Positions 9,810 to 17,424 of a stretch of 23,381 nt of DNA are shown piece by piece (the stretch's first letter is position 1; each line of letters starts with the position of its first letter). The DNA is taken from NCBI GenBank assembly GCA_023430685.1, contig JAEYZH010000099.1:1-23381 (forward strand), given 5' to 3'. Both the position numbers and the translations under genes were made by a program. The notes beneath the pieces are model-generated. The model was not told the DNA's origin and searched no databases. It saw nothing but the letters and a program-made list of their open reading frames with translations. This stretch comes from Pseudomonadota bacterium (GTDB taxonomy: Bacteria; Pseudomonadota; Gammaproteobacteria; Xanthomonadales; Rhodanobacteraceae).

Positions 9810-10729
9810 ACCGGCCGCGGCTGCAGCGCGCCGCGCACGTCGCCGGCGCGGTGCTCTGCGTGGTGGCACTCGTGCTGCTGGTACGCCGCGGCGTCGCGCT
9901 CGGTGACGCGCTCGGCGAGGAACTCCTGCGCATCCCGCTGGGCGGGTTCGCGCTCGCACTCGCGGCCTACGTCGCCGGCGGGCTGTTGCTCGCGTTTGCG
10001 TGGTCGACGCTGGTGCGCATCGGGTCCTCTGCCCGGTTGCGCCGCGCGCCCTTGATCGTCGGCCACCTGCGCTCGCAGCTCGCGAAGTACCTGCCCGGCA
10101 ACGTGTTCCACCTCGCATGGCGCCATCTCGCCGCACGCCGCGAAGGCGCAGGCCATCGCGCGCTCGCGCTCGCGCTCGCGCTCGAGACCGTGCTGCTGCT
10201 CGCTGGTGCGGCGATCCTCGCGCTCGGCGTGGTGTCCGATCCACGCATCGACGCGCTCGCGCCGTGGGCGCGCGCGCTGGTGTGGTCCGCGCCGCTGCTC
10301 GCGCTCGTCGCATGGATCGGTATCGGCGTGGTCGGGCGTCGCGCGGGGCAGGAGCGCCTCGCTCCGAGGCGCACGGCGGGGCCGCTCGCGACGGTCTTCA
10401 TGCTCGATCTCGCGTTCTTCGTCGCGGCGGCGCTGTCGCTGCGCCTTCTCTGCGCGCAGCCGGATGCATTGCCCCTGTCCGCATGGTGCGGCTGGCTCGC
10501 ACTGGCATGGGCGGTCGGCTACGTGACGCCGGGCGCGCCGGCCGGGCTCGGACTGCGCGAAGCGGTGCTCGCGCTCGGCCTCGCACCGGTACTCGGTGCA
10601 GCGCCGGCGCTCGCGCTCGCGCTCGCGTACCGGCTCGTCACCGTGGTCGCGGACGCGTTGCTCGCCCTGGTCGGGTTCGCAGTGCTGCGCGACAGGCTCT
10701 CGCGCGACGCCTCCGGAACGTCCGCGTGA
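9794..10729 (+). CDS. LPG-synthase-like multi-pass membrane protein (UPF0104/AglD2-like)
   Basis: This is a polytopic protein of about 311 residues with roughly seven to eight hydrophobic segments. It belongs to the lysylphosphatidylglycerol-synthase transmembrane (flippase-domain) superfamily, shown by SQLAKYLPGNVFHLAWRH after the second or third helix and by GYVTPGAPAGLGLREAVL near the C-terminus, both hallmark motifs. Stand-alone members are often found with lipid or glycan biosynthesis genes and may move or bind lipids. GTG 9794 was chosen because it directly precedes the first membrane segment; GTG 9779 is an alternative. It overlaps the methyltransferase gene by 16 bases. In-frame GCGCTC repeats (10160–10183, 10607–10624) encode Ala-Leu runs within helices. 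Confidence 0.78.
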   Translation: MQAALNRPRLQRAAHVAGAVLCVVALVLLVRRGVALGDALGEELLRIPLGGFALALAAYVAGGLLLAFAWSTLVRIGSSARLRRAPLIVGHLRSQLAKYLPGNVFHLAWRHLAARREGAGHRALALALALETVLLLAGAAILALGVVSDPRIDALAPWARALVWSAPLLALVAWIGIGVVGRRAGQERLAPRRTAGPLATVFMLDLAFFVAAALSLRLLCAQPDALPLSAWCGWLALAWAVGYVTPGAPAGLGLREAVLALGLAPVLGAAPALALALAYRLVTVVADALLALVGFAVLRDRLSRDASGTSA

Positions 10730-12138
10730 CGCGCACGCACGCGCAACTCGCGTGGTGGATCGCACTGCTGCTCGTGCTCGCGCTGCTGAAGCTCGTCGGC
10801 ATCCTCGTCGATCCACAGATCCGCCTGTTCCTTGGCGACTCGTCGAGTTACCTGTTCGCCGCTCGCGCGGAGGACTGGTTGCCGTCCGATCGCAGCTTCA
10901 CGTATCCGATGCTGCTCGAGGCGCTGGTGCGCCCGACCGGCTCGCTGCGGGCGCTGCTGTACTGGCAATCCCTCGCCGGCATCGTGGTTGCGCTGCTGCT
11001 CGCGTCGGTGCTGCGGCTGCGCTTCGGCCTGCCCGGCGCGCTCGTGTTCGCCGCGGCCTGCGCGTTCGCGATGGAACCCGCCCAGCTCTTCTACGAGCGC
11101 ATGGTGCTGGCCGAGGCGTTCGGCATGCTCGCGTTCGCGGCGTTCTTCGCGTGCGCGTCGGCGTATCTCGCGAGGGGTCGCTTCGCGTGGCTCGTGCTCG
11201 CGATCCTGTTCGGGCTTGGCGCTGTCACGCTGCGAATGAACTTCCTGCCGGTCGTGACCGTGATCTCGCTCGGCCTGCCGCTGCTGCTGCTCGTCGGCCG
11301 CGAACGCCGCGTGCGCGCGCCGGCGGTGCTGCTGCACTGCGCGCTTGCGGGACTCTGCTTCTGGGCCACGCATGGCGAATACCGCAGCTACGTCGGCACG
11401 CTGTTCGATCGGCCTCCGGGTTACATCGGGCAGGCGGGGTTCATGCGCATGGGCCTGGTCGCACCGCTGATCACGCCGGCGCACTTCGAACGCGTCGGAC
11501 TGCCTGCGGATTTCGCCGCGCGTCTCGAGTTCGACCTCGCCGATCCGGGAACGCGTCCGTCGCAGTTGTGGAGCCCCGGCGGGCTCGCCGACGCGATCGG
11601 GAAGGCAGGTCTCGACGTCGATGCGACCTGCCGCAAGCTGTCCGCCTATGCGCTGCGTGACGATCCGCTCGGCGTGGTGCGGCTCGGCGTGCGCACGCTC
11701 GGCGGCTATTTCGACCCTGAGGCTTCGCGACTGCGCCTGACCAAGGACCTCGGGCGCGACCCGATGCCGTATCCGCCGAACGTGATCGAATCGGTCGGCA
11801 CCCACTGGGCGTACGACCTCGTCGGCGTCGCAGAACGCTGGACGCCGGCCAGCCGCGCGTTCGAGCTCGGCTCGCGCTGGCTCGTCGCGTGCCTGTTCCT
11901 GCTGGTTCCGATCTCGTTCGCGAACGTGCTCGTGCACTGGAAGGGTCCGCGTCGCCTGCAGGCGGTGCTCGCCGCATTGTTCGCCTGTGGGCTGGTCGCG
12001 AGCCACGTGCTGTTCTCGAGCATCGCCTCGTACCGCTACCTGCATTCGCTGCCGTTCTTCATGATCGTCAATGCGCTGCCGCTGGTGGTTACGCTGCGTG
12101 CGCGACGCGCTCGCCCGATGGCCCACGCACGCCCGTAG
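10726..12138 (+). CDS. Large multi-pass membrane protein, possibly a GT-C glycosyltransferase
   Basis: This 470-residue protein has about seven N-terminal membrane helices, a periplasmic region of about 200 residues (roughly 220–420) and three C-terminal helices. After the first helix comes LGDSSSYLFAARA and then RSFTYPMLLE, a pattern (acidic residue, Tyr, then a Tyr-Pro pair) like the first periplasmic loop of GT-C enzymes that use polyprenyl-phosphate sugars. I do not recognise a named family, so the GT-C call is an inference. A DPM-type GT2 at the head of the operon would supply the right donor. The GTG start at 10726 overlaps the previous stop (GTGA). The TAG stop is part of the GTAG head of the repeat that follows. 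Confidence 0.7.
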   Translation: MTRTHAQLAWWIALLLVLALLKLVGILVDPQIRLFLGDSSSYLFAARAEDWLPSDRSFTYPMLLEALVRPTGSLRALLYWQSLAGIVVALLLASVLRLRFGLPGALVFAAACAFAMEPAQLFYERMVLAEAFGMLAFAAFFACASAYLARGRFAWLVLAILFGLGAVTLRMNFLPVVTVISLGLPLLLLVGRERRVRAPAVLLHCALAGLCFWATHGEYRSYVGTLFDRPPGYIGQAGFMRMGLVAPLITPAHFERVGLPADFAARLEFDLADPGTRPSQLWSPGGLADAIGKAGLDVDATCRKLSAYALRDDPLGVVRLGVRTLGGYFDPEASRLRLTKDLGRDPMPYPPNVIESVGTHWAYDLVGVAERWTPASRAFELGSRWLVACLFLLVPISFANVLVHWKGPRRLQAVLAALFACGLVASHVLFSSIASYRYLHSLPFFMIVNALPLVVTLRARRARPMAHARP

Positions 12139-12282
12139 GGTGGAACGCAGCGCGCGAGGTCGATCAGTTTCGCGGTGACGCGGACCGCGCGAGTTCCACC
12201 GCGCAATGCGGCAGGTCGCGTCGTGACGGTCAGCGCGCGCTGGTGGAACTCGCCGCTTCGCGGCTGCGTTCCACCCTACGGG
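12132..12282. repeat. Inverted pair of GTAG-headed REP hairpins between convergent genes
   Basis: CCCGTAGGGTGGAACGCAGC at 12132–12151 recurs as an exact inverted copy at 12263–12282. Inside, GCGAGTTCCACC (12189–12200) and GGTGGAACTCGC (12242–12253) form a second inverted pair. Each half can fold separately as GTAG plus stem GGTGGAAC/GTTCCACC: 12135–12200, with a 46-base loop, and 12242–12279, with an inner CCGC/GCGG stem. The whole can alternatively form one long cruciform. The outer heads supply the stop codons of both flanking genes. Confidence 0.85.
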
Positions 12283-12902
12283 TGCGACGCTTGCAGGGCG
12301 AGAGCGAGATACCGTTCGTGCAGCAGGCGCACGCGTGCATCGAGGTCGGCGAGCGTGCCATCGTTCGTGATCACGTCGTCGGCGATCGCGAGGCGTTGCT
12401 CGCGCGAGGCCTGCGCGTCGAGCATCGCGTCGGCGAGGGCGGGCGTGATGCCGTCGCGCGCGACGAGGCGCGCATGCTGCAATTCGCGCGGCACGTCGAC
12501 GACGAGCACGCGATCGACCCAATCGTAGTGGCCGCTCTCGACCAGCAGCGGGATCACCAGCAGCGCATAGGCCGCGGCGCCCGCCTGCGCACGCTCGCGC
12601 AGGATGTCGCGCACGCGCGGATGCAGGATGCCCTCGAGGCGTCGTCGCCGCGACTCGTCGGCGAACACGATCGCACGCATCGCGCGCCGATCGAGCGATC
12701 CGTCGGATGCGAGCACGTCTGCGCCGAACGCCGCGGTGATCTCGGCGAGCGCGGCCCCGCCCGGTGCGACCAGTTCGCGCGAAACGAGGTCGGCGTCGAT
12801 GACGTCGGCGCCGAGCGCGGCGAAGCGGTCGGAAACGGCCGACTTGCCGCTCGCGATCCCTCCGGTCAGCGCGACCGTGTAGCGCGCGCGCGCCGTCGTC
12901 AT
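12276..12902 (-). CDS. coaE: Dephospho-CoA kinase
   Basis: CoaE phosphorylates dephospho-CoA in the last step of coenzyme A synthesis in the cytoplasm. The 208-residue protein has the P-loop GGIASGKS (14–21), the D36/D38 region in VIDADLVSREL, ILHPRVRD in the middle (lid region) and the late DDVITNDGT motif typical of CoaE. ATG 12902 was chosen because it gives MTTARARYTVALTGGIASGKS; the open frame extends upstream into pilD, but that part has no family similarity. It starts 10 bases after the pilD stop, the common pilD-coaE arrangement in pilus clusters of gammaproteobacteria. Its TAG stop (12278–12276) lies in the inverted repeat shared with the convergent membrane-protein gene. Confidence 0.96.
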   Translation of the reverse strand: MTTARARYTVALTGGIASGKSAVSDRFAALGADVIDADLVSRELVAPGGAALAEITAAFGADVLASDGSLDRRAMRAIVFADESRRRRLEGILHPRVRDILRERAQAGAAAYALLVIPLLVESGHYDWVDRVLVVDVPRELQHARLVARDGITPALADAMLDAQASREQRLAIADDVITNDGTLADLDARVRLLHERYLALALQASHP

Positions 12903-12912
12903 CGCGATCGAC

Positions 12913-13926
12913 TCACAGGCCGAACAGCCGCGCATACAGCGCGCCGAGTGCATCGCCCGCCACGTACCAGGCCCAGCCGGCCGCCGCGATGAACGGGCCG
13001 AACGGAATCGGCGTGCCGCGGTCGCGTCCCTGCAGCGCGAGCGCGGCGCCTCCGATCAGCGCACCGATCAGGGACGACAGCAGCACGGTCGGCAGCAGCG
13101 CGATCGGTCCCATCCATGCGCCGAGCGCAGCCAGCAGCTTGAAGTCGCCGTAGCCCATGCCTTCCTTTCCGGTCGACAGCTTGAACAGCCAGTACACCGA
13201 CCACAGGCTCAGGTAGCCGAGCGCGGCGCCGAGGATCGCGTCGCCGGAATCCACGCGCAGGGGCAGCAGGGACACCAGCAGGCCCAGCCACAGCAGCGGC
13301 AGCGTGAGCTGGTCGGGCAGCAGCTGCGTGCGCACGTCGATGCCCGACGCCGCGATCAGCGTCCAGGTGAACACGAGCGCGGCCGCGAGCTCCCAACCGA
13401 ATCCGACCTTCCACGCGATCACCGCGGAGGCGAATGCGGTGAGCGCTTCGACCAGCGGGTATTGCGAAGAGATTCCGGCGCCGCAGTAGCGGCAGCGTCC
13501 GCGCAGCACGAGCCAGCTCAGCAGCGGGATGTTGTCGAGCGGCGACAATGCGTGCTTGCAGTGCGGGCAGTGCGAGGCGGTGAAGACGAGGTCCGGCGGC
13601 GCGGCGGGCGACGTGTCGGCCAGCGCCGGTGCCGGTCCCGCCTGCTCCGGCGCGACTGCGCGTGCGTCGGGATTCGAGAACGCGTCAAGCTGCGTCGGCG
13701 CCTCGTCCTGCGTGCCGAACACGCCGTCACGGACCGCATCAGGCGCGACCGGCGTGCGGCCGTCGGCATCGGCAAGGATCTCCGCGGCCTGCAGCCGCCA
13801 CTCGTGCTCGAGCCGCGCAGGCAGGCGCAGGATCACGACGTTAAGGAAGCTGCCCACCAGCAATCCCAGCAGTGCGGTCAGCGGGATCAGCACCGCGGGT
13901 TCGTGGAACCAGTCGAGCTCGGGCAT
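12913..13926 (-). CDS. pilD: Type IV prepilin peptidase and N-methyltransferase PilD
   Basis: PilD is the inner-membrane aspartyl protease that cuts the leader from PilA and minor pilins and methylates the new N-terminus; it often also serves type II secretion. The 337-residue protein has the N-terminal helix GLLVGSFLNVVILRLP, the zinc-binding cysteine pairs C120/C123 and C145/C148, LDNIPLLSWLVLRGRCRYC between them, and the catalytic aspartates D197 (GIDVRTQLLPD) and D261 in GMGYGDFKLL. About seven more helices follow. The stretch around residues 55–112 is Ala/Pro/Asp-rich and much longer than in the roughly 290-residue Pseudomonas enzyme. It lies 217 bases after pilC, with three palindromes between, and 10 bases before coaE. 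Confidence 0.97.
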   Translation of the reverse strand: MPELDWFHEPAVLIPLTALLGLLVGSFLNVVILRLPARLEHEWRLQAAEILADADGRTPVAPDAVRDGVFGTQDEAPTQLDAFSNPDARAVAPEQAGPAPALADTSPAAPPDLVFTASHCPHCKHALSPLDNIPLLSWLVLRGRCRYCGAGISSQYPLVEALTAFASAVIAWKVGFGWELAAALVFTWTLIAASGIDVRTQLLPDQLTLPLLWLGLLVSLLPLRVDSGDAILGAALGYLSLWSVYWLFKLSTGKEGMGYGDFKLLAALGAWMGPIALLPTVLLSSLIGALIGGAALALQGRDRGTPIPFGPFIAAAGWAWYVAGDALGALYARLFGL

Positions 13927-14004
13927 CGGGCGTCTTGGATGGAGCGGCAGCTTGACCGCAGGGGTCAGACTCTAACGCATCAAGTCGTGCGCTTCCGCTT
14001 CTGC

Positions 14005-14130
14005 CTCCCCCGCTTGCGGGCCAACGCATCGAGGCCCGCGCTTCTCGCTTCCCCCGCTTGCGGGGAAGGGAAGGCAGTGTTCCATTCGGCGCGCTACAGG
14101 CCGTTGCTTCCCCCGCAAGCGGGGAAAGGG
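14005..14130. repeat. Three CTTCCCCCGC palindromes between pilC and pilD
   Basis: In the 217-base gap 13927–14143 a hairpin with stem CCCCGC/GCGGGG occurs at 14048–14068 with loop TT and at 14107–14128 with loop AA, that is, in opposite orientation. A partial copy with loop TT is at 14005–14020. Flanking CTT and AAG extend the stems. A related unit sits at 3907–3931. In the pilC-to-pilD mRNA these would form stable hairpins that could reduce read-through into pilD or protect the pilC 3' end. No T-run follows. Nothing else was recognised in the gap. Confidence 0.8.
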
Positions 14131-14143
14131 AAACGATCCGCGA

Positions 14144-15430
14144 TCAGCCGACGACCGCGCCGAGCTTGAAGATCGGCAGGTACATGCCGACGACCATGCC
14201 GCCGACGACCACGCCGATGATGACCATGATCAGGGGTTCGAGCAGGCTCGACAGCGCATCGACCGCGTTGTTGACCTCGGTCTCGTAGAACTCGGCGATC
14301 TTGAACAGCATCGCGTCGAGCGCGCCGGCCTCTTCGCCGATCGCGACCATCTGCGTGACCATGTTCGGGAACAGGTTGGTCTGCTTCATCGCGAGCTGCA
14401 GCTGGTGGCCGACCGCGACGTCCTCGCGGATGCGCTTGACCGCGTCGTTGTAGACCACCGAACCGGTCGCGTTCGACACCGAATCCAGCGCCTCGACCAG
14501 CGGCACGCCGGCCTTGAACGTGACGCCGAGGGTGCGCGCATAGCGCGCGATCGCGGACTGGCGCAGGATTTCGCCGACGATCGGGATCTTCAGCATCATG
14601 CGGCCAATGAAATGCGCGAACTTGGTCGAGCGCTTGTACAGGAAGATGATGCCGGCCACGACGGCGATGAAGATGCCGAGCACCATCCACCAGTACGACA
14701 CCATGAAGCGCGACATCTCCACCAGCATCTGCGTGAATGCCGGCAGGTCGGCGCCGAAGTTCTGGAACACCTGCTCGAACTGCGGGATCACGAAGATCAG
14801 CAGGATCGAGGCCACGATCACCGCGACCGCGAGCACCGCGGCCGGGTAGAACATCGCCTTCTTGATCTTGCCCTTGATGTTCTCGATGTTTTCCTTGTAG
14901 GTCGCGATCGTGTCGAGCACGGTGTCGAGCACGCCGGCCGACTCACCCGCCTTGACCAGGTTCACGAACAGCTCGTCGAACTGCACCGGGTACTTGCCGA
15001 GCGCCTCGTGCAGCGCCGAACCGCCCTCGATGTCGGTCTTGATGTTGGTCAGCAGGTCCTTCATGCGCTGGTTGGACTGGCCGCCGGACACGATCTCGAA
15101 GCCCTGCACCATCGGCACGCCCGCGGCCATCATCGTCGCGAGCTGGCGGCTGAACACCGCGATGTCGCGACCGGTGATCTTCTTGCCCGAGGAGCCGAAC
15201 AGCGGCTTGGCCTTCGCCCTGACCACCTGCGGGTTGATGCCCTGCTTGCGCAGGTCCGCCTTGACGAGGTTCGCGTTCTTGCTGACCGACTCGCCCTTGA
15301 TCTTGATCCCGCGCTTGTCGAGACCGGTCCAGGTGAAGGTCTGCATCTCGCTGACCTTGGCGCGATCGCGGCCGCGCTTGTTTGCGGCTGAGGCATTGGC
15401 TTTCGCGGCGGCGGCGGTGGCAGTGGCCAT
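14144..15430 (-). CDS. pilC: Type IV pilus inner-membrane platform protein PilC
   Basis: PilC is the inner-membrane platform that couples the cytoplasmic motor ATPases to pilin insertion and removal. The 428-residue length is typical of longer PilC proteins. Two T2SSF domains are visible (about 90–215 and 293–420), each with the FxxxLA…GVP…AL pattern (FSRQLATMMAAGVPMVQGFE; ARYARTLGVTFKAGVPLVEAL) and the GE(E/S)(A/S)G motif (AGESAGVLD, IGEEAGALD). Membrane segments are at about 195–216, 243–265 and 399–420. The first 28 residues are Ala/Lys-rich before QTFTWTGLDKRG, a leader also seen in Xanthomonas homologues, so ATG 15430 is kept. It starts three bases after the pilB stop, so the two genes are almost certainly co-transcribed. 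Confidence 0.98.
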   Translation of the reverse strand: MATATAAAAKANASAANKRGRDRAKVSEMQTFTWTGLDKRGIKIKGESVSKNANLVKADLRKQGINPQVVRAKAKPLFGSSGKKITGRDIAVFSRQLATMMAAGVPMVQGFEIVSGGQSNQRMKDLLTNIKTDIEGGSALHEALGKYPVQFDELFVNLVKAGESAGVLDTVLDTIATYKENIENIKGKIKKAMFYPAAVLAVAVIVASILLIFVIPQFEQVFQNFGADLPAFTQMLVEMSRFMVSYWWMVLGIFIAVVAGIIFLYKRSTKFAHFIGRMMLKIPIVGEILRQSAIARYARTLGVTFKAGVPLVEALDSVSNATGSVVYNDAVKRIREDVAVGHQLQLAMKQTNLFPNMVTQMVAIGEEAGALDAMLFKIAEFYETEVNNAVDALSSLLEPLIMVIIGVVVGGMVVGMYLPIFKLGAVVG

Positions 15431-15433
15431 GGA

Positions 15434-17164
15434 TTAGTCCTTGGTGACGCGGTTGATTTCGGCGAGGCTCAGGACGCCCTGCTTGACCTTCATCAGGGCC
15501 GAGGCGCGCAGGTCGCGGATGCCTTCCTTGCGCGCCTGCTCGGCGATCGCTATCGCGCTGCCGCCCTCGAGGATGATCTTCTGGATCGCCTCGGTCATCG
15601 GCATGACCTGGTAGATGCCCGTACGGCCTTTATACCCTTCGTTGCAGCCTGAACAGCCGACTGCGTCGAAGATCTGCAGGCCCGCGTCGATGTCCGCCTG
15701 GCTGAAGCCCTCCGCGAGCAGCGCCGCGGGCGGAAGGTCGAGTGGCTTCTTGCAGTCGTGCAAGCGGCGCGCGAGGCGTTGCGCGATGACCAGCGTCACC
15801 GACGAGGTGATGTTGTACGGCGCGATACCCATGTTCATGAGGCGCGAGATCGTCTGCGCGGCATCGTTGGTGTGCAGCGTCGACAACACCATGTGGCCGG
15901 TCTGCGCGGCCTTGATCGCGATCTCCGCGGTCTCGAGGTCGCGGATTTCGCCGACCATGATCACGTCGGGATCCTGGCGCAGGAACGAGCGCAGCGCGGC
16001 CGCGAACGTCATGCCGCGCTTCACGTTCTGCTGCACCTGGTTCACGCCCGGAAGGCGGATCTCGACCGGATCCTCGACCGTCGAGATGTTGCGGCCTTCG
16101 GTGTTGAGGATGTTGAGCGCGGTGTACAGCGACACGGTCTTGCCCGAGCCGGTCGGCCCGGTCACGAGCACCATGCCGTAGGGCTTGGCGATCGCATCGA
16201 CGAACAACTGCTTCTGGTCGTCCTCGTAACCGAGTTTCTCGATGCCCATCTTTGCGGCCGAGGCGTCGAGGATACGCAGCACGATCTTCTCGCCGAACAG
16301 CGTCGGGCAGGTGCTGACGCGGAAGTCGATCGCCTTGGTCTTGGACAGGTTGAGCTTGATGCGCCCGTCCTGCGGCACGCGCTTCTCGGCGATGTCGAGG
16401 CCGCTCATGACCTTGAGGCGCGAGGAAATGCGCGGGCTCAGCTTGATCGGCGGCGCCGCGACCGCGCGCAGCATGCCATCCATGCGGAAGCGCACGCGGT
16501 AGGCGGATTCGTAGGGTTCGAAGTGGATGTCCGAAGCACCGCGCTTGATCGCGTCGACGAGCACCTTGTTCACGAACTTCACGACCGGAGCATCGTCGCC
16601 GCCGGTCGCATCGACGCCGGTCGAGTCGCCATCGTCGTCGACCGAGCCGACGTCGAGGCTGTCGAGCCCTTCGGAATCCTCGCCGAGGTCGGCGATCACG
16701 TTCGAGGACGCGCTCTGCGCCTGCTCGATCGCGCGATCGAGCAGGTCGACTTCGACCAGGATCGGCTCGACGATGTGGTTGGCCTGGAACTTGATCTCTT
16801 CGAGCGCGCGCACGTTGGTCGGATCGGCGATGCCGACGAACAAGCGGTTTCCGCGTTTGAACAGCGGCAGCGCCTTGTGCTTGGTGATGAGGTCCTCGCG
16901 CACGAGGTTCATCGGCAACTGGCTGAAGTCCATCGCCTGCACGTCGAGCAGCGGCATGCCGAACTCCGCCGACGAGGCGGTCGCGACCTGCCGTCCCGAC
17001 GCGAGTCCGTTCTCGACCATCCAGGCGCCGATCGGAATCTTCTGGCGCGCCGCGTCCTCGGCCGCCTTGCGCGCCTCCGCCTCGGCGAGCACGCCTTCGA
17101 CGACCAGGCGCCGGGCAATGCCCGTCAAGCCGGCCAGCGGCGGGGTATTCATCTGCGTCGCCAT
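15434..17164 (-). CDS. pilB: Type IV pilus extension ATPase PilB
   Basis: PilB is the hexameric cytoplasmic ATPase that powers pilus extension. The 576-residue protein has an N-terminal MshEN/GSPII_E_N domain (about 10–150), an acidic linker (about 160–192) and the motor domain. Visible motor motifs are Walker A GPTGSGKT (336–343), the Asp box around STVEDPVE (361–368), Walker B VIMVGEIRD (401–409) and the His box STLHTND (428–434). The zinc region is atypical: only C471, C504 and C507 are present, with H469 near where one cysteine of the usual four would be. ATG 17164 was chosen; ATG 17152 (residue 5) is an alternative. Upstream, 17165–17374 is A/T-rich for this genome (about 48% GC at 17221–17280), but I found no clear promoter. 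Confidence 0.98.
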   Translation of the reverse strand: MATQMNTPPLAGLTGIARRLVVEGVLAEAEARKAAEDAARQKIPIGAWMVENGLASGRQVATASSAEFGMPLLDVQAMDFSQLPMNLVREDLITKHKALPLFKRGNRLFVGIADPTNVRALEEIKFQANHIVEPILVEVDLLDRAIEQAQSASSNVIADLGEDSEGLDSLDVGSVDDDGDSTGVDATGGDDAPVVKFVNKVLVDAIKRGASDIHFEPYESAYRVRFRMDGMLRAVAAPPIKLSPRISSRLKVMSGLDIAEKRVPQDGRIKLNLSKTKAIDFRVSTCPTLFGEKIVLRILDASAAKMGIEKLGYEDDQKQLFVDAIAKPYGMVLVTGPTGSGKTVSLYTALNILNTEGRNISTVEDPVEIRLPGVNQVQQNVKRGMTFAAALRSFLRQDPDVIMVGEIRDLETAEIAIKAAQTGHMVLSTLHTNDAAQTISRLMNMGIAPYNITSSVTLVIAQRLARRLHDCKKPLDLPPAALLAEGFSQADIDAGLQIFDAVGCSGCNEGYKGRTGIYQVMPMTEAIQKIILEGGSAIAIAEQARKEGIRDLRASALMKVKQGVLSLAEINRVTKD

Positions 17165-17374
17165 AGGAATGCCGTGTAAGCCCCCGAATCCAAAACCGAA
17201 TCTACCCTAAACGCGACTATGAAAGAACCCTTTTGTCTCCCAAGAGTGCCGATCAATCCACAATCCGCATGCCTTGCTATCCGAAATGCATCTCGATGGA
17301 GTCGAAGAAGGCTAGTCTCACAGCAAGGTCCCCCTCGCCGCATGTCTTGAGACAGCCTCTCTAGGACAAAATAG

Positions 17375-17398
17375 AAAAGGCCCCGAGCGGGGCCTTTT
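17375..17398 (-). terminator. Intrinsic terminator after pilA
   Basis: On the minus strand, AAAAGGCCCC and GGGGCCTTTT form a perfect ten-base-pair stem around a four-base loop, followed by CTATTTTG, a U-rich tail. It lies 27 bases past the pilA stop and before pilB, so most pilA transcripts should end here, as expected for an abundant pilin mRNA. The symmetric A/T flanks would also allow termination from the other strand. Confidence 0.88.
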
Positions 17399-17424
17399 CC
17401 TTTGCCTTTGATCTTAGATGGAAA

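Noticed and set aside
10519..12522. Long minus-strand open frame opposite the GT-C-like gene
   Set aside because: It is a compositional shadow, Arg/Ala/Glu-rich without domains, while the plus-strand frame shows membrane helices and coupled starts.
17149..17343. Small open frame of 64 codons upstream of pilB
   Set aside because: It overlaps the pilB start on the same strand, its composition is not gene-like, and it has no ribosome site or similarity.
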